Of a stretch of DNA of 64,000 nucleotides, positions 9,998-18,645 are shown in pieces (positions within the stretch are counted from its first letter, which is position 1; every line of letters starts with the position of its first letter). The stretch is from the NCBI RefSeq assembly GCF_000014685.1, contig NC_008321.1, positions 1,795,001 through 1,859,000 of the forward strand, read 5' to 3'. Both the position numbers and the translations under genes were made by a program. This DNA is from Shewanella sp. MR-4. GTDB lineage: Bacteria; Pseudomonadota; Gammaproteobacteria; Enterobacterales; Shewanellaceae. A model generated the notes under the pieces. That model made no database searches, was not told the origin of the DNA, and saw only the letters and a list, made by a program, of their open reading frames with translations.

Positions 9998-10393
9998 ATG
10001 TTTAAAGCGTTTGCCGTTGCCGGCTTAATGTTAACTGTGAGCCATAGCGTATTCGCCGATGAGGCAGAAAAGGCCTTTAGTAAAGAAGCCATTGAATGTG
10101 CTGCTTATTATCAAATCAGTTCCGAGGCCATTGGCGCCATGAATGCCCCGCAAATGCAAGCAGTGGGAGAGCGCTTAAAAACCTCTAAAGTCGAGGCCGA
10201 AAATCTGGCGAAGAAATATCAGTCAGAAGCCGAAGTGACCCAAGCCGTAGCCGATGCCAAGGCGCGTCAGATCCAGAGTTTAGGCGGCTCAAGTAACTTA
10301 GGTGCACTAATGGGCAAATACAAAGAAGAGTGTAAGAACCTGTTAGCCGATCCGCAAAAGCGCCTCGATTACTGGACCATGGCCACCATGTAA
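9998..10393 (+). CDS. small exported protein of unknown function
   Basis: 131 aa from ATG 9998, with AAAGGA 9 nt upstream; a longer frame begins inside the preceding GNAT gene and lacks support. A clear signal peptide, MFKAFAVAGLMLTVSHSVFA, precedes a mature helical, Ala/Lys/Glu-rich protein of about 110 residues with two cysteines (IECAAYY and EECKNLL) that could pair in the periplasm. No domain recognised. The C-terminus, LADPQKRLDYWTMATM, is reminiscent of small periplasmic proteins annotated only as hypothetical in Shewanella and Vibrio. A terminator follows. Confidence 0.75.
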   Translation: MFKAFAVAGLMLTVSHSVFADEAEKAFSKEAIECAAYYQISSEAIGAMNAPQMQAVGERLKTSKVEAENLAKKYQSEAEVTQAVADAKARQIQSLGGSSNLGALMGKYKEECKNLLADPQKRLDYWTMATM

Positions 10394-10409
10394 GCCTTGC
10401 CTGTGATAA

Positions 10410-10434
10410 ACAAAGGAGCCTGAGGCTCCTTTGT
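10410..10434 (+). terminator. intrinsic terminator-like hairpin
   Basis: ACAAAGGAGCC-TGA-GGCTCCTTTGT; a perfect 11-bp stem, but with only a short T run, so the efficiency is uncertain. Confidence 0.65.
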
Positions 10435-10654
10435 GTTATCTGAAGTTTATTTATTGATTTACTGTGGTTTAGCATGATTTAGTCTTTATGAATGTGATTC
10501 TGCCGATACCTGTGTAATGGCACATGCTATGTATAATAGCGCGCAGCTTTTGTCATTAAGAGCACGGCTTTTGTAATAGAGTGCCGCTTTGGCGGGTCTT
10601 ACTCCTTAGATGAGCATGGGCCTGATGGCCGCGAATAAGGGCGAGAGATAACCA

Positions 10655-11041
10655 ATGATCAATTTGGCGATAGCAACAATCCTGAGCGCAGGTGTGTGCG
10701 TTTACCACTTACTGGAGGGGAAACAAAAGCGGCTGCCGAAGCTGATGAGTGCGCCTTTATCTGAGCCAGATAAACAGTGGTTCGGCGCGCTATTTTATTG
10801 CCAATCGGTATTCTATGTATCCACTACCGCCGTGTTTTTGGTGTGTGCGCTCAAACTCCTGCCTGAAATGTATGGCTACAGCCTATTGCTGTTTTTGGGG
10901 CTTAACTACGGTATGTATGCCATTTGGCTGTTTTACGTGGCGTTGTTATCCCCACCCCAAGCCAGCCTGCGACTCCGTTTGCAATCCTTAGTCTTTTTAT
11001 TGATAGCCTTGCTTGCGGTGCTGAGTCCACTGCAGTTATAA
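10655..11041 (+). CDS. small four-helix membrane protein, unknown
   Basis: 128 aa. Four hydrophobic segments are visible at about residues 1-19, 47-68, 72-97 and 107-127, with basic stretches (KQKRLPK, RLRLQ) in between. The start ATG 10655 has GAGAG about 9 nt upstream. No family recognised. It precedes the DUF2157 operon on the same strand but is separated by about 220 nt, so linkage is uncertain. Confidence 0.65.
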   Translation: MINLAIATILSAGVCVYHLLEGKQKRLPKLMSAPLSEPDKQWFGALFYCQSVFYVSTTAVFLVCALKLLPEMYGYSLLLFLGLNYGMYAIWLFYVALLSPPQASLRLRLQSLVFLLIALLAVLSPLQL

Positions 11042-11263
11042 ACGCGTTCGTTGAGCTAGGATTTCCCTTGCCAATAGACAGTACCTATATCCCTTTGGTT
11101 GATTTATGGATAAGACTGAAGATTCACTTATCTATTTGCTCTATTGATCAATACAATAGGGGCTATCTTTGGCAATTTGCTTGGCAGGTTGGTCGCGCAC
11201 TTAGTGATAGCTCTTAGTGATAGTTGCGCTGCCAACGTCAGGTAATAATAGGGAGATTTCAGA

Positions 11264-12328
11264 TTGCGCCATCTTACCTCGCACGTCTATGAATGGCTGG
11301 AACAGGGACATATCACGCCAACCGAGGCAAACGAACTCTATCGACAGTTATCCGTGCCACCCAACGCCGCCAGTTGGCGCAGCTTATTAGCGCAGCTTTT
11401 ACAATGGGCGGGGGCGTTAAGTTTTGCCTGCGGGGTGATTTTCTTTTTTGCCTATAACTGGCAGTCGCTCGAGCGAATGAGCAAGTTTGCGCTGATTGAA
11501 GCGGCGCTATTAATTAGCCTTGTCAGCTTTGTCTGGCTGTATTATCGCAGCGCAGCGAAGCAGCTCGTTGACCCATCTCATTGTTTGTTCGGAGCAACCC
11601 TTGCCAATGCTGCGCTGCTGGTGGTGAGCATGTTAGTGGGTGGGCTGCTCGCGCTAGTTGGGCAAACTTATCAAACTGGCGCCGATCCTTGGCAGCTGTT
11701 CGCCATTTGGGCGCTTGCGATTTTGCCCTTCGCGTGGGTGGCAGGCTTTGATGGCCTATGGTTACTGCTGGTGGGGCTAGTTAATTTAAGCCTTGGGCTG
11801 TATGCCGATACGACTTTGCTCTGGCTGGATGAACAGTTGTGGTTATGTTTCTTTGTGGTCCTTAATCTGACTATCTACTACGGTTTTGTGTTTCTCAGCA
11901 GTACCAGCAGACGTTGGTATGCGCCATTTGTAGAGTATGCGAGTTCATTGACGGCCATGGGGTGCTTTACCTTACTAGTGTGTTGGATGATTTTTGAGCC
12001 GAGCGACACTAAGCCGCTGCTGGTTGCGGTGTGGGTTGGTTATTTTGGCCATCTATTGTTTGGATTCTGGTGGTTCAGGCACAAACGATTGCAGGTTTAT
12101 CCCTTGGCATTGGGTGGCTTTAGTTTGATCAGCGTCGGCGCGGCGTTATTCACCGAACTGCTGTTTCGCAATAGCGATCCCATTGGCGGCTTTTTGTTGA
12201 TAGGGCTTTACATCATTTTAGCGAGCACAGGCTTAAGCACTGTGTTAAGGCGATTGCATCAGCAAGCTAAAGCGGGCATCTCGCCTACGCAGACTCCCAG
12301 TGAGAATGAGGCGCTAAGCCATGAATAA
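11264..12328 (+). CDS. DUF2157 integral membrane protein
   Basis: 354 aa with TTG start and GGGAG 8 nt upstream. The N-terminal cytoplasmic stretch (about 1-45: VYEWLEQGHITPTEANELYRQL) followed by WAGALSFACGVIFFFAYNWQSLERMSKFALIEAALL is diagnostic of DUF2157. About ten transmembrane segments follow. Its stop overlaps the next start by 8 nt, so it is translationally coupled to the DUF4401 protein and then to the GDYXXLXY protein. In other bacteria these three families recur together, and all are uncharacterised; a membrane complex is the natural inference. No catalytic motif seen. Confidence 0.85.
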   Translation: MRHLTSHVYEWLEQGHITPTEANELYRQLSVPPNAASWRSLLAQLLQWAGALSFACGVIFFFAYNWQSLERMSKFALIEAALLISLVSFVWLYYRSAAKQLVDPSHCLFGATLANAALLVVSMLVGGLLALVGQTYQTGADPWQLFAIWALAILPFAWVAGFDGLWLLLVGLVNLSLGLYADTTLLWLDEQLWLCFFVVLNLTIYYGFVFLSSTSRRWYAPFVEYASSLTAMGCFTLLVCWMIFEPSDTKPLLVAVWVGYFGHLLFGFWWFRHKRLQVYPLALGGFSLISVGAALFTELLFRNSDPIGGFLLIGLYIILASTGLSTVLRRLHQQAKAGISPTQTPSENEALSHE

Positions 12329-13445
12329 GCACCCCAATGAGTCACTGCAAACAAGCGAGATATCTGCGCCGCAATCCCTGTGGCTGAGTTTATATGCTAA
12401 GGGCACTGTGAATACCCCAGAGTTGCCCGATTCCCAAGACATGCCCTGGTATATCGCCCTGATGCAAGCCGGTGCGGCCTGGATAGCCGCTTGGTTCTTA
12501 TTAGGTTTTATGGTGTCACTTTTCGATAGCCTGTGGGGGCGATTCGAAGGGGGCACGGCACTTTTTATCGGTGGCAGTTATTTAAGCCTAGGGCTTGCCT
12601 TATATTGGGGCGGGCGCCAACAACACTTTTTGCAGCAGTTTGCCTTTGCCTCCTGTTTAAGCGGCACGCTTGCTCTAGCTTGGGGGCTGTTTGATTTACT
12701 CGGCGATACCTTCAATCTGGCTTGGTATCTGAGCATGGCGGCACTGTTTTTACTGCTTTGGGGGATTATCAAGCACGCAGTGGCTCAGTGGGTATTTGCA
12801 TTTGGCTGTAGTGTCTGCGTCACAGGACTGTTGGCCGAGTGGCATCTCTTATCGTTAACGCCGACGCTGTGGCTGTTACTATCGAGCATTATGCTACTCA
12901 ATCTTCACCGCACTGGGCACCACTATCAAAGGGCGAGAATGTGGATTTTTGCCACCAGTGCAAATCTGCTCACCATTCAACTCATGCATGTGTTTAGTCT
13001 GGATAGCGAGTTTTCGCAGTTGTATGCCGTGGATTGGCAATCGGGGATAACCGCAGTTCATTTACTGGTCGTGTTTGCCATTTGCAGCTTTTTACTCCTG
13101 AGTCTTTGTAAACAATGGCAGACCCCATTCACCCATCCCGCCATATTATTTGCGCTTTTAGGATTAGTGTTTATTGCTGCACTGTCTTTCCCTATGCAGG
13201 GCTTATCAACGGCTGTGCTGCTGATATTGTTGGGGCACTACGGGCACGAGGCGTGGCTTAAGGGGATGGGAATCGCCTCTGGGCTAGTGTTTGCGGCGGG
13301 CTATTATTATTCCCTCGAGACGACCTTGATGCTTAAATCTCTGTATTTAATGGGATTAGGCGGAGTGCTGATTATCGCAAGGTTACTGATGTGGCGCTTT
13401 TTTCCGATCACGCAAGTGCAGGTTGAGCATAAGGAGCAAGCATAA
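12321..13445 (+). CDS. DUF4401 integral membrane protein
   Basis: 374 aa, ATG start inside the end of the DUF2157 gene. A soluble N-terminus of about 50 residues is followed by WYIALMQAGAAWIAAWFLLGFMVSLF and then ten or so further hydrophobic segments, ending in a short charged tail. Assignment to DUF4401 rests on size, the WY..L...GAW.AA...L motif and its fixed place between DUF2157 and GDYXXLXY genes. Stop and next start overlap (TAATG), indicating coupled translation. Function unknown; proposed partner of its two neighbours. Confidence 0.8.
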   Translation: MNKHPNESLQTSEISAPQSLWLSLYAKGTVNTPELPDSQDMPWYIALMQAGAAWIAAWFLLGFMVSLFDSLWGRFEGGTALFIGGSYLSLGLALYWGGRQQHFLQQFAFASCLSGTLALAWGLFDLLGDTFNLAWYLSMAALFLLLWGIIKHAVAQWVFAFGCSVCVTGLLAEWHLLSLTPTLWLLLSSIMLLNLHRTGHHYQRARMWIFATSANLLTIQLMHVFSLDSEFSQLYAVDWQSGITAVHLLVVFAICSFLLLSLCKQWQTPFTHPAILFALLGLVFIAALSFPMQGLSTAVLLILLGHYGHEAWLKGMGIASGLVFAAGYYYSLETTLMLKSLYLMGLGGVLIIARLLMWRFFPITQVQVEHKEQA

Positions 13446-13960
13446 TGGATAAGGCGACCTTAGCATTTAGCCGCTTCCATAAGCGCGCCTTAGTCTTAGT
13501 GGTGTTTACCGCCGCAGCATTGCTGATAAGCATCAACTGGCGAATCGCTCAGTTTGAGCAGTTATTACAAGATGGCCAAGTGGTACGTTTTGCCTTAGCG
13601 CCAGTGGATCCTCGCTCGATTATGCAGGGGGATTATATGGCTTTGGAGTATGCCATTGCACAGGAGGTACGCGCCGCACTGCCTGAAGGGATGGCGCAGG
13701 GGCAATTGCTGTTGACGCTCGACGCGCAAAAAGTGGCGCACTTTGTTGGTATTTACCGTGATCAACCCAAAACGGCTGAGCAACTCACGGTAGATTTTCG
13801 TCTGCGTAATCATAGAGTAAAGCTCGCCTCAAATAGTTTCTTCTTCGAAGAGGGTCAAGCTGACCACTTCAGCCAAGCCAAGTATGGAGAATTCAGAGTC
13901 AGCGAACGGGGAGAGTTGTTGTTGGTGAATCTGCTGGATGAGCAGTTGCAGCCGTTATAG
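13445..13960 (+). CDS. GDYXXLXY domain protein
   Basis: 171 aa. One N-terminal membrane anchor (about 15-32) then a periplasmic beta-rich domain with the family signature GDYMALEY at residues 62-69, preceded by PVDPRSIMQ. A later Y/F-rich region (NSFFFEEGQADHFSQAKYGEFRV) matches the C-terminal half of the family. Third gene of the DUF2157-DUF4401-GDYXXLXY operon, overlapping its predecessor by one base, with a terminator immediately downstream. No enzymatic residues are known for the family. Likely the exposed subunit of a membrane complex (inference). Confidence 0.88.
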   Translation: MDKATLAFSRFHKRALVLVVFTAAALLISINWRIAQFEQLLQDGQVVRFALAPVDPRSIMQGDYMALEYAIAQEVRAALPEGMAQGQLLLTLDAQKVAHFVGIYRDQPKTAEQLTVDFRLRNHRVKLASNSFFFEEGQADHFSQAKYGEFRVSERGELLLVNLLDEQLQPL

Positions 13961-13985
13961 CGGGTAACCCTGATGATCGTTAACA

Positions 13986-14020
13986 AGATGGCGAGTCAGG
14001 CTCGCCATCTTCGCTATTTT
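13986..14020 (+). terminator. terminator of the DUF2157 operon
   Basis: AGATGGCGAG-TCAGG-CTCGCCATCT, followed by TCGCTATTTTT; perfect 10-bp stem. Confidence 0.85.
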
Positions 14021-14063
14021 TCCTAGTCCAATCCGCTAAATCGTCGCCTAAATATCCATCTTA

Positions 14064-14084
14064 AGTTGCAACTTGCGTGCAACT
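14064..14084 (+). promoter_or_regulatory. inverted repeat upstream of exeS
   Basis: AGTTGCA at 14064-14070 and TGCAACT at 14078-14084 form a 7-bp inverted repeat with a 7-nt spacer, about 20 nt upstream of a TATAGT hexamer (14105-14110) that could be the -10 of exeS. An operator is plausible; the regulator is unknown. Confidence 0.4.
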
Positions 14085-14199
14085 AATTTGTAACCTTGAT
14101 TCCCTATAGTATCGTCAGTTTTCGAGGCTAAGCGCTTCGAAAAATCGTAAGTCTTTAACTTCAATACCAATATAAAAAAGATACTTATTAGGGGTCATT

Positions 14200-17046
14200 A
14201 TGTTTAATAACAAAACACTGTTGGCGTTAGCCATCAGTAGCGTGTGTGGGTTTGCCCATGCTGCCGATAATCTGATTATTTCTGAATATGTTGAAGGCAG
14301 CAGCAATAACAAAGCCATTGAGCTGTACAACCCAACTGCCAACACTCTCGATTTAAGCCAGTATCAATTGCGCTTCTATTTTAATGGCAGCACCAATGTG
14401 GGCACAACTATCGCCCTAAACGGTACCTTAGCCGCAGGTGCGACTTATGTGGTTGCTGATAACGACGCATCGGCGGATATTCTGGCGGTGACGAATCAAC
14501 AAAGCAGCGCGAGTTTTTTCAATGGTGATGATGCCATTGTGCTGACCTATCAAGACCAAGTGATTGATAGCTTAGGTCAAGTGGGTGTCGATCCCGGCAG
14601 TGAGTGGGGCAGTAGTGATTTATCGACGCAGGACAATACCCTGCGCCGCAATCCCGATCAGCTAATCGCCGATACCATTATTGATGATGCTGTCACCTTT
14701 AATACATGGTTAGGTTTTGCCAAAGACGATATCTCGGATCTGGGTAAGTTCAGCGTGGGCACTCCCACCGATCCTGTTGAACCGCCACCGAGTTCATTAG
14801 CCTGTGGTGAAGCCTCAACGCCTATCCATGCCCTACAAGGTTCGACCAATGTCAGTCCGTTAAACGGACAAACCTTAGTGGTAGAAGCCATAGTGGTGAG
14901 TAACCAAGAAGCTGGCCTAAAGGGCATCTTCGTGCAAATGGCCGACAACGAAGCCGATAACGATCCTCAAACCTCGGAAGGGGTGTTTGTTTATACCGGT
15001 AATGCGCCTACGGGTTACGTGGCGGGCGACCGTGTACGCTTAAAGGCTAAAGTCACTGAATATCAAGGCTTAACGGAACTGACTACCGTTGCCGATCATA
15101 AACTGTGCGCCGCCGGACAAACCCTACCCACAGCCGCCGTGGTGACATTACCTGTGAATTCGAGCGATGACTTTGAACCATTTGAAGGCATGCGCGTCCG
15201 CTTTAGCCAAGATCTGGTCGTGAACGAAGTATACAACTTGGGCCGCTATGGTGAAATATCACTCGGTAGCAGCCGTCACTTTATCGGGACACAAGTCGCT
15301 GCGCCAGGTGCCGATGCCTTGGCCGTCACTGCGGCCAATCTTAAAGACAGTATTTTACTCGACGATGGCCTAACGGCGCAGAACCCTGATCCTGTGATTT
15401 TCCCTGCGCCAGGTTTAAGCGCGTCGAACACTGTGCGTGTGGGCGATAAAGCCACGAGCCTGACGGGCGTCATGCACTATGGCTTTAATCTTTATCGCAT
15501 TATGCCGACTGAGCCAGTTAATTTTGTGGCGGAAAATCCTCGTCCACAATCGCCAGAGCTTGCCGAAGGTGGCAACCTGAAAGTCGCTAGCTTTAACGTA
15601 CTGAACTACTTTAATGGCGATGGGCAGGGCGGTGGTTTCCCTACTTCGCGCGGTGCCAATACCCTGAGTGAGTTTGAGCGTCAAAAAGCGAAGATTGTCA
15701 GCGCTATGGTGGGGATCAGTGCCGATGTGTTTGGTCTGATGGAAATCGAGAACGATGGCTTTGGCGCCAACTCGGCGATTGCCGATCTCGTGGCGGGCCT
15801 CAATGCCGCCGTGGGTGAAAATCGTTATGCCTATGTTATTCCAAAGGTCAATGGCAGCAACTTAAGCGCGATCGGTACGGATGCGATTACCGTTGGTTTA
15901 ATTTATCGCAGTGACAAAGTGAGCCCTCAGGGTGATGCGCGTATTTTATCGAGCGCGAACTCTCCCTTAGATGACGCCGGGCAGCCGCAGTTCGACGACA
16001 GCAAAAATCGCCCTATGTTGACTCAAGCCTTCGCGCTAAACGGCAGTGAGGAGAGTGTGGTCGTTGCAGTTAATCACTTGAAATCTAAGGGCAGTGAGTG
16101 TGCTGGCGATCCAGATATGAACGATGGCCAAGGTAACTGCAATATTACCCGTACCCGCGCAGCAACGGCGGCGGGGCAGTGGATTGCCGCGCAGTATCCA
16201 GAGCAAGGCGTACTGCTGATTGGCGACTTAAACTCCTATGCCAAGGAAGATCCGCTAAGCGCATTGGCTAACGCTGGCTTTAGCGAGTTGTTTGCAAAAC
16301 TCGAAAAAGCCAATCCTTATTCCTATGTATTCTCGGGTGAATCGGGGCAGTTAGACCATGCGCTGGCCAATGCTGCGTTAGTGGATAAAGTCCTAGATGT
16401 GACCGAGTGGCATATCAATACCGACGAGCCGCGCGTGTTAGATTACAACGAAGAGTTCAAGACGGCTGCGCAGGTGCAAGACCTGTACGCCAGTGATGCT
16501 TATCGTTCATCGGATCATGATCCTGTGGTGATTTCACTCCTGCTCGAAGCGGAAAACCTTGCTCCTGAAGCCAGCTTCACTCAGGTTGTGAATGGTGCGA
16601 GTGTGCAATTTACCTCTACTTCAACAGATAGCGACGGCCAAATCGTCTCTACTGAGTGGGACTTTGGTGACAACACTCAAACCATGGGAGAGGCCGTATC
16701 CCACACCTATGCGCAAACTGGTGATTATCTTGTGACGTTAACCGTGACCGATAATGACGGTTTAAGCCATAGCAGCTCACAAATGGTGTCTGTCGTGGTT
16801 GAGAACGTGAAAAAGCCACCCGTTGCGCAAATTCAACACATCAATTTATGGCTAGTCGATATGTTTATTTCGACCAGCTATGACACAGACGGTGTGATCA
16901 AGCAGCATAAGTGGAAGTTTGATAACGGTAGCCGTGCAAGTGGTCCTGTGGTGTTTCGTCCAGCTCGCCGCGGACTCCATACGGTCGAGTTAACCGTGAA
17001 AGACAATGATAAATTAACGGATACCACGTCACTGACGTTCCGTTAA
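14200..17046 (+). CDS. exeS: ExeM/NucH-family extracellular nuclease (ExeS-like)
   Basis: 948 aa. Signal peptide (residues 1-21), then a lamin-tail domain (about 22-150, IISEYVEGSSNNKAIELYNP), an OB-like region (200-440), and an endonuclease/exonuclease/phosphatase domain (about 460-785): LKVASFNVLNYF, MEIEND, NHLKSKGSE, GDLNSY and SSDHDPV give the metal and catalytic residues. Two PKD-type domains close the protein. Unlike ExeM it ends without a GlyGly-CTERM anchor, so secretion to the medium is likely. Such Shewanella nucleases degrade extracellular DNA for phosphorus and biofilm turnover. The name exeS is assigned by length, architecture and genomic neighbourhood from memory. AGGGG lies 5 nt before ATG. 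Confidence 0.85.
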   Translation: MFNNKTLLALAISSVCGFAHAADNLIISEYVEGSSNNKAIELYNPTANTLDLSQYQLRFYFNGSTNVGTTIALNGTLAAGATYVVADNDASADILAVTNQQSSASFFNGDDAIVLTYQDQVIDSLGQVGVDPGSEWGSSDLSTQDNTLRRNPDQLIADTIIDDAVTFNTWLGFAKDDISDLGKFSVGTPTDPVEPPPSSLACGEASTPIHALQGSTNVSPLNGQTLVVEAIVVSNQEAGLKGIFVQMADNEADNDPQTSEGVFVYTGNAPTGYVAGDRVRLKAKVTEYQGLTELTTVADHKLCAAGQTLPTAAVVTLPVNSSDDFEPFEGMRVRFSQDLVVNEVYNLGRYGEISLGSSRHFIGTQVAAPGADALAVTAANLKDSILLDDGLTAQNPDPVIFPAPGLSASNTVRVGDKATSLTGVMHYGFNLYRIMPTEPVNFVAENPRPQSPELAEGGNLKVASFNVLNYFNGDGQGGGFPTSRGANTLSEFERQKAKIVSAMVGISADVFGLMEIENDGFGANSAIADLVAGLNAAVGENRYAYVIPKVNGSNLSAIGTDAITVGLIYRSDKVSPQGDARILSSANSPLDDAGQPQFDDSKNRPMLTQAFALNGSEESVVVAVNHLKSKGSECAGDPDMNDGQGNCNITRTRAATAAGQWIAAQYPEQGVLLIGDLNSYAKEDPLSALANAGFSELFAKLEKANPYSYVFSGESGQLDHALANAALVDKVLDVTEWHINTDEPRVLDYNEEFKTAAQVQDLYASDAYRSSDHDPVVISLLLEAENLAPEASFTQVVNGASVQFTSTSTDSDGQIVSTEWDFGDNTQTMGEAVSHTYAQTGDYLVTLTVTDNDGLSHSSSQMVSVVVENVKKPPVAQIQHINLWLVDMFISTSYDTDGVIKQHKWKFDNGSRASGPVVFRPARRGLHTVELTVKDNDKLTDTTSLTFR

Positions 17047-17069
17047 GCGTTAGCCCCTTTCTTTAAATA

Positions 17070-17098
17070 TCAAAAGCCTGCTATTGCAGGCTTTTTTA
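17070..17098 (+). terminator. exeS terminator
   Basis: AAAAGCCTG-CTATTG-CAGGCTTTTTT. Confidence 0.88.
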
Positions 17099-17252
17099 CG
17101 TTTATTCACTTACTTAATGACTATCTTAACTGACTGTATCAACTGACCATAACGTGCTCTAAATTCAAACTAAGTCGATTTAAGTATCTATCCGCTTGCG
17201 CTAAGATGAAGCCACTTAAGGATTTTTACTCACAGGGAGCAGGCGCATCACA

Positions 17253-17681
17253 ATGAATGCAGACACCTTGGCGTACCTCAATCAGCATCAATTAACCTCA
17301 GTGATGAGCCTCACTAAATGGCGTCAGCTTGAGCTGGCACTCCATGAAAAGCCAGAGTTTATGCCCCATGTGCGTTATAAGTTGCTGGAAGATGAAGGGC
17401 CAAACCTAGGTTTTACGCCAGTGTGGTGGGAGGAGTTACTCGCAATTTGCGAGCGGATTGAATGGCTTGAGGTTGATCCATTCAAAAGAGAACACCGCGG
17501 CAGATTACTGCCGGAAAAGACCACGGATTTTACTGCCTATATCGAGGCGCAACTGCACAAGTATCGGCTCCCCTACAGTAAAGAAGCACAAGGGCTCAGG
17601 ATTTGGGGCTATCTTCGCCCCGATGCGGCGATGCCGGTATTTTGTATTGCACCTGATGGCGAGACCATAAAGGAAGCGTAA
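17253..17681 (+). CDS. conserved hypothetical protein, possibly DUF6678-like
   Basis: 142 aa, soluble, no signal or membrane segment. SVMSLTKWRQLELALHE, then FTPVWWEELLAICERIEWLEVDPF, a KTTDFTAYIEAQLHKYRLPYS segment and RIWGYLRP. The TKWR, W-rich centre and IPY...RIWGY pattern resembles the DUF6678 family, but I am only moderately sure. Monocistronic; AGGGAG lies about 14 nt before the ATG, which is long. Converges on the atc operon, sharing a hairpin between them. No functional clue. Confidence 0.7.
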   Translation: MNADTLAYLNQHQLTSVMSLTKWRQLELALHEKPEFMPHVRYKLLEDEGPNLGFTPVWWEELLAICERIEWLEVDPFKREHRGRLLPEKTTDFTAYIEAQLHKYRLPYSKEAQGLRIWGYLRPDAAMPVFCIAPDGETIKEA

Positions 17682-17700
17682 GCAAATTCAGACGGCAGAT

Positions 17701-17730
17701 AAAAAGAGGGCGCTAATTGATTAGCGCCCC
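17701..17730 (-). terminator. atcJABC terminator
   Basis: On the minus strand GGGCGCTAAT-CA-ATTAGCGCCC then TCTTTTTAT, 10 nt beyond the atcC stop. Confidence 0.85.
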
Positions 17731-17738
17731 GATTAGGA

Positions 17739-18635
17739 TTAAAGCACTATATAAAGCGGCCAGCCGAGTAGACCGACGAGTCCTTCTTTATGCTCGAATC
17801 TTTCTAAACGCTCAGGTGAGGCATCGCTAAGCTGCAGTTCGCGGTAGCTTTTCGCGAAATTCAATGTACGCAGCAATGCTGGCGCAAAGTTTTTGCCCAA
17901 ATCTTTACCGATAGTCTCGGCCAGCTCCGCAGGGAGTTCCGCCAAGGCTTTTTGGGTTTGCTGCTCGATATACTCAAGGCTAAACCATTCGTCCTGCAAG
18001 CTGATTTTGGCAATGCGCTTTTTCAGATCTTGTCTGACTTTGGCATTATCAAACAACATCCGATACAGCACGGCTTCGGCCAATACGCTCTCCAGATTTA
18101 AGAAATCCAAAGGATCATAGCTGGTTTGGGCATAAAACTGCGCCATGAGTGCCGCAATCGATTGCTGACGTTGGTGCTCGGCCAAGGCATCCTGGTAGGC
18201 CTCATAGCCCAGCCACTCTTCGGCATCAGGCGGCGTAGAGACTTGTTCCAGCAGGAATTTGTCCACATCACCATAGAGCGACTTACCATTCGCCAGCTTA
18301 TGTTTGCTGACGACGCTGAGCATGCTCCAACCCTTTTGGAAGCATTTGACTACGCCGTCGCTGGTGAGCAATAAACGCACCGCTTGCTGTTGATCCTGAT
18401 CAGACAGTTCCATTAATCCGAGGCTGACAACGCCAATCACATCGTGCGCCGCCTGTTCCAGTAAGTGCATCTTGTACTTGTTGTAGAACTTATCCGCCAA
18501 TTTGAGGCTCATCAAAATGGCTTTAGATTTGATTTGTGCGAGCTGCTCACCGCTAAGGGTGTCGTCTGCTTGGCCTTTGGCCAACACCTTGCTCAGGTAT
18601 GGGCCTTGGTCTAAATCACGCAGTACCAGTTGCAT
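17739..18635 (-). CDS. atcC: AtcC, cold-adaptation protein of the J-domain network
   Basis: 298 aa, soluble, mostly helical, no recognised domain, and no signal peptide. Last gene of a four-gene minus-strand operon headed by a 94-residue J-domain protein. This gene order and these sizes match atcJABC of Shewanella oneidensis, reported as required for growth at low temperature, in which AtcC binds the C-terminal tail of AtcJ (established knowledge, from memory). It starts 10 nt after the atcB stop. The sequence alone gives no enzymatic motif; identity rests on operon context. A Leu/Ala/Gln-rich composition and an LGWPLYIVL C-terminus are the visible features. Confidence 0.85.
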   Translation of the reverse strand: MQLVLRDLDQGPYLSKVLAKGQADDTLSGEQLAQIKSKAILMSLKLADKFYNKYKMHLLEQAAHDVIGVVSLGLMELSDQDQQQAVRLLLTSDGVVKCFQKGWSMLSVVSKHKLANGKSLYGDVDKFLLEQVSTPPDAEEWLGYEAYQDALAEHQRQQSIAALMAQFYAQTSYDPLDFLNLESVLAEAVLYRMLFDNAKVRQDLKKRIAKISLQDEWFSLEYIEQQTQKALAELPAELAETIGKDLGKNFAPALLRTLNFAKSYRELQLSDASPERLERFEHKEGLVGLLGWPLYIVL

Positions 18636-18645
18636 CTAGGGATCC

